A stretch of 64,000 nucleotides of DNA, taken from Prinia subflava. Lineage: Eukaryota > Chordata > Aves > Passeriformes > Cisticolidae. How positions within the stretch are numbered: the stretch's first letter is position 1; each line of letters starts with the position of its first letter. Below are positions 62,101 to 64,000 of this stretch, in pieces. The notes below the pieces were generated by a model. It was not told the DNA's origin. It made no database searches and worked only from the letters and a program-made list of their open reading frames with translations. The stretch is taken from the NCBI RefSeq assembly GCF_021018805.1, contig NC_086247.1:141046102-141110101 (forward strand), read 5' to 3'. The position numbers and the translations under genes were made by a program.

Positions 62101-62874
62101 AAAATAAGTAATATTTAATAGACAATAATATTGCATGTGAATAAACATTCTTTTATAACAAGATACGAATGGGCTCTTCGCAGCAGTCCAAAATTTGACA
62201 TTAGGTTTTAGGTATACTTTAATCACTCTCATTCTTCTTCTACCTAAACTTAAAATTTAAATAGTGAAGAGATTATTTATATTTTTCTTTTAATTTGCAT
62301 GTTTTGTGTGGATCTCTTTCTAGAACTGCACTAGGGCAAAACCTAGATTATTTTCAAACCAGATGAAATGCAGCAGTATGGCAGAAGAGTTCAGCACAGA
62401 GGAGTTAATACTCTTAAAATAATGGTATTACCATCTATTTAAAGAAGTCTGTGTAAGTTATTGAGAATAACTCTTGGAATCTGAAATAGGCATTTTCTCA
62501 CAGATTGTGCTATTCAGTCTCTTCTCTAGCAGAGACCTCCCAAAGAAATTCCTTCACGAAGAAGACATTTCTGTGGGGAAAAGGAGGAATGTGAACTTGT
62601 ATATCCTGATAAGTAGCTGCTGCTAAATTATTAACTGAATATCTCAGCCTCAGTTCTGGCAGTTCCAGCTCCTGTTCTCTTTCAGAGCAGGTTTGTCTTT
62701 GAGTGTAATAATTGTTAACTATGGCAGGAAGGCTGAAAGTGAAGGGAACAGGAGTTTATACTTAACAAAAAGCCTTGTTGCAAATCTCTCTTGTTAAGCT
62801 GTCCTGACTTAATTATAAATTAATGAATATGCTTTATTATGGTTGTACTTAAATGTGGGTGGTTTGGTGGGTTT

Positions 62875-62925
62875 TTTCCTCTCTTTTGTTGTTGTTATTG
62901 TTGTTTTCTTTTGGTTTTTTTTCTG
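62875..62925. repeat. T/G-rich (GTT)n simple repeat
   Basis: Degenerate GTT and TTTTG units. Low complexity. Confidence 0.7.
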
Positions 62926-64000
62926 GTGAGGGGAAACAGATTTTTGTATATGTAATTAGGTAATTGATCCTGTACTGCCTATGGATTGAAGTCAAAAGCT
63001 ATCAACTTCAAGTATTCATGGCTTTAAATGCACAAGGCAGAGTATTTACAAGGGGAAAAGAATACCTACATGGATGCACTGCTGTGTTCAGAGAGAAGTT
63101 ATGGGTGCTAGGCCACACTATTTGAGTTTCTTTGGATATATCAGCATTTAATGGTGAGGTTGAAGGGGTATGTGCTCCTGCTGCACAAGTTCCACACTTT
63201 CACCCACACACCAGTTTTGGCTGGGAGCTTGTACTGGTTTTAGTACTGTGCACTGTTGGCTTGAATTTCCCAAAGTGCTGATGTTCACCTGTGCATTGGT
63301 CACTGGCAATAAGCTGAGCTCAGGTGAGGGAGGATTTGCAGCAGTATGGAAAGGGAAAGGGTTTGCTGAACCCCAGAGATCTAGAACAGTATGTACAGGG
63401 TGGACAGGGAGCACAGGAAGATGATGACAAGGGACTTCAGAGGGATTATTTTTATGTTTTTGTTTGTACATTAGTCAATATATCATCTTCACTTTCAAGA
63501 AGTGGATGCAGAGTGTTCAGGTGTTTATACTGGTTTTAACTGAGTTAATTTATGTACAAGGGTTAATCCAGTTTAGAGCTCTGCACAGGTTAATGCTGTC
63601 CTCTTCCAAATTAGCTTGCAGAGTGTCCTGCTCTGGAGTGGAACTGTTCTTGGTACTCATACCAGGTTTTGAAAGCTACTTTGTTTATTTTCAGACTCTA
63701 ACTAGGTTATACATACCTTTGTGATCCTCCTCTGTCTCTTTTATATATTTAAACCCTAGCTGGGGAGCCTTGAAATAATCTTGCTTAACCTCCAACCGCC
63801 AGAATTTTTTTTTTAAGTTTTCCCATATAAAGAAAGTCCCTGAGCCTATGGATCTCTAGATTCTTCCCTTGTGCTCATGTCTCTAATAGCTACTCATTGC
63901 AATATTCTGTATTTGTGCACAAATATTTTTTTTCCTCAATCTACATTAATGAAGACTTTGGAAGGTGTCTTGGTGATTCTTGGAGCATTTGGGGAGTGAA

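Larger units (their letters stand above)
53201..64000. other. intergenic, no gene seen
   Basis: AT-rich to the window end. Contains TTTG-type (53595-53622), poly-T (54725-54741, 57348-57363) and GTT-rich (62875-62925) simple repeats, overlapping hairpins (55141-55169) and a 16-bp palindrome (59172-59187). No coding, tRNA or rRNA gene supported. Confidence 0.6.

Overview
The window looks like bird nuclear DNA, probably from a songbird. It holds one convincing protein-coding gene, the single-exon Wnt receptor FZD8 on the minus strand (coding 5085-7097), whose protein is recognisable end to end. The repeats point to birds: three CR1 LINE remnants, an LTR resembling a family I remember as common in passerines, and no SINE carpet. 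Away from FZD8 the sequence is AT-rich and CpG-poor, as in large avian intergenic deserts. The species cannot be named from the sequence alone.

Layout. 1-4440 is the downstream flank of FZD8. 4440-5084 is its probable 3' UTR, with an AATAAA signal on the minus strand at 4462-4467. 5085-7097 is the intronless coding region. About 7098-7757 is the inferred 5' UTR, with one short upstream ORF. A TATA box (7781-7788) and GC boxes mark the likely promoter. A dense CpG island runs from the gene to about 9400. A block of candidate regulatory sequence follows (9090-9720), including a PBX-MEIS/PREP decamer. From 9.7 to 64 kb I see no gene. This desert holds simple repeats, several short-palindrome clusters, a probable old sauropsid MITE (24.2 kb), CR1 fragments (31.2, 44.4 and 53.0 kb), an LTR with an internal tandem repeat (41.9-43.0 kb), and patches that look like conserved noncoding elements by motif content (23.2, 25.5, 26.95, 27.4, 36.1 and 47.7 kb).

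How it fits together. FZD8 is a developmental Wnt receptor, and in human it also borders a large gene desert on its 5' side. The simplest reading is one gene plus part of its long-range regulatory landscape, crossed by transposon fossils. I found no second gene, tRNA, rRNA, CRISPR array or novel multi-gene system. The enhancer candidates are inferences from motif clustering and retained CpGs and need cross-species alignment.
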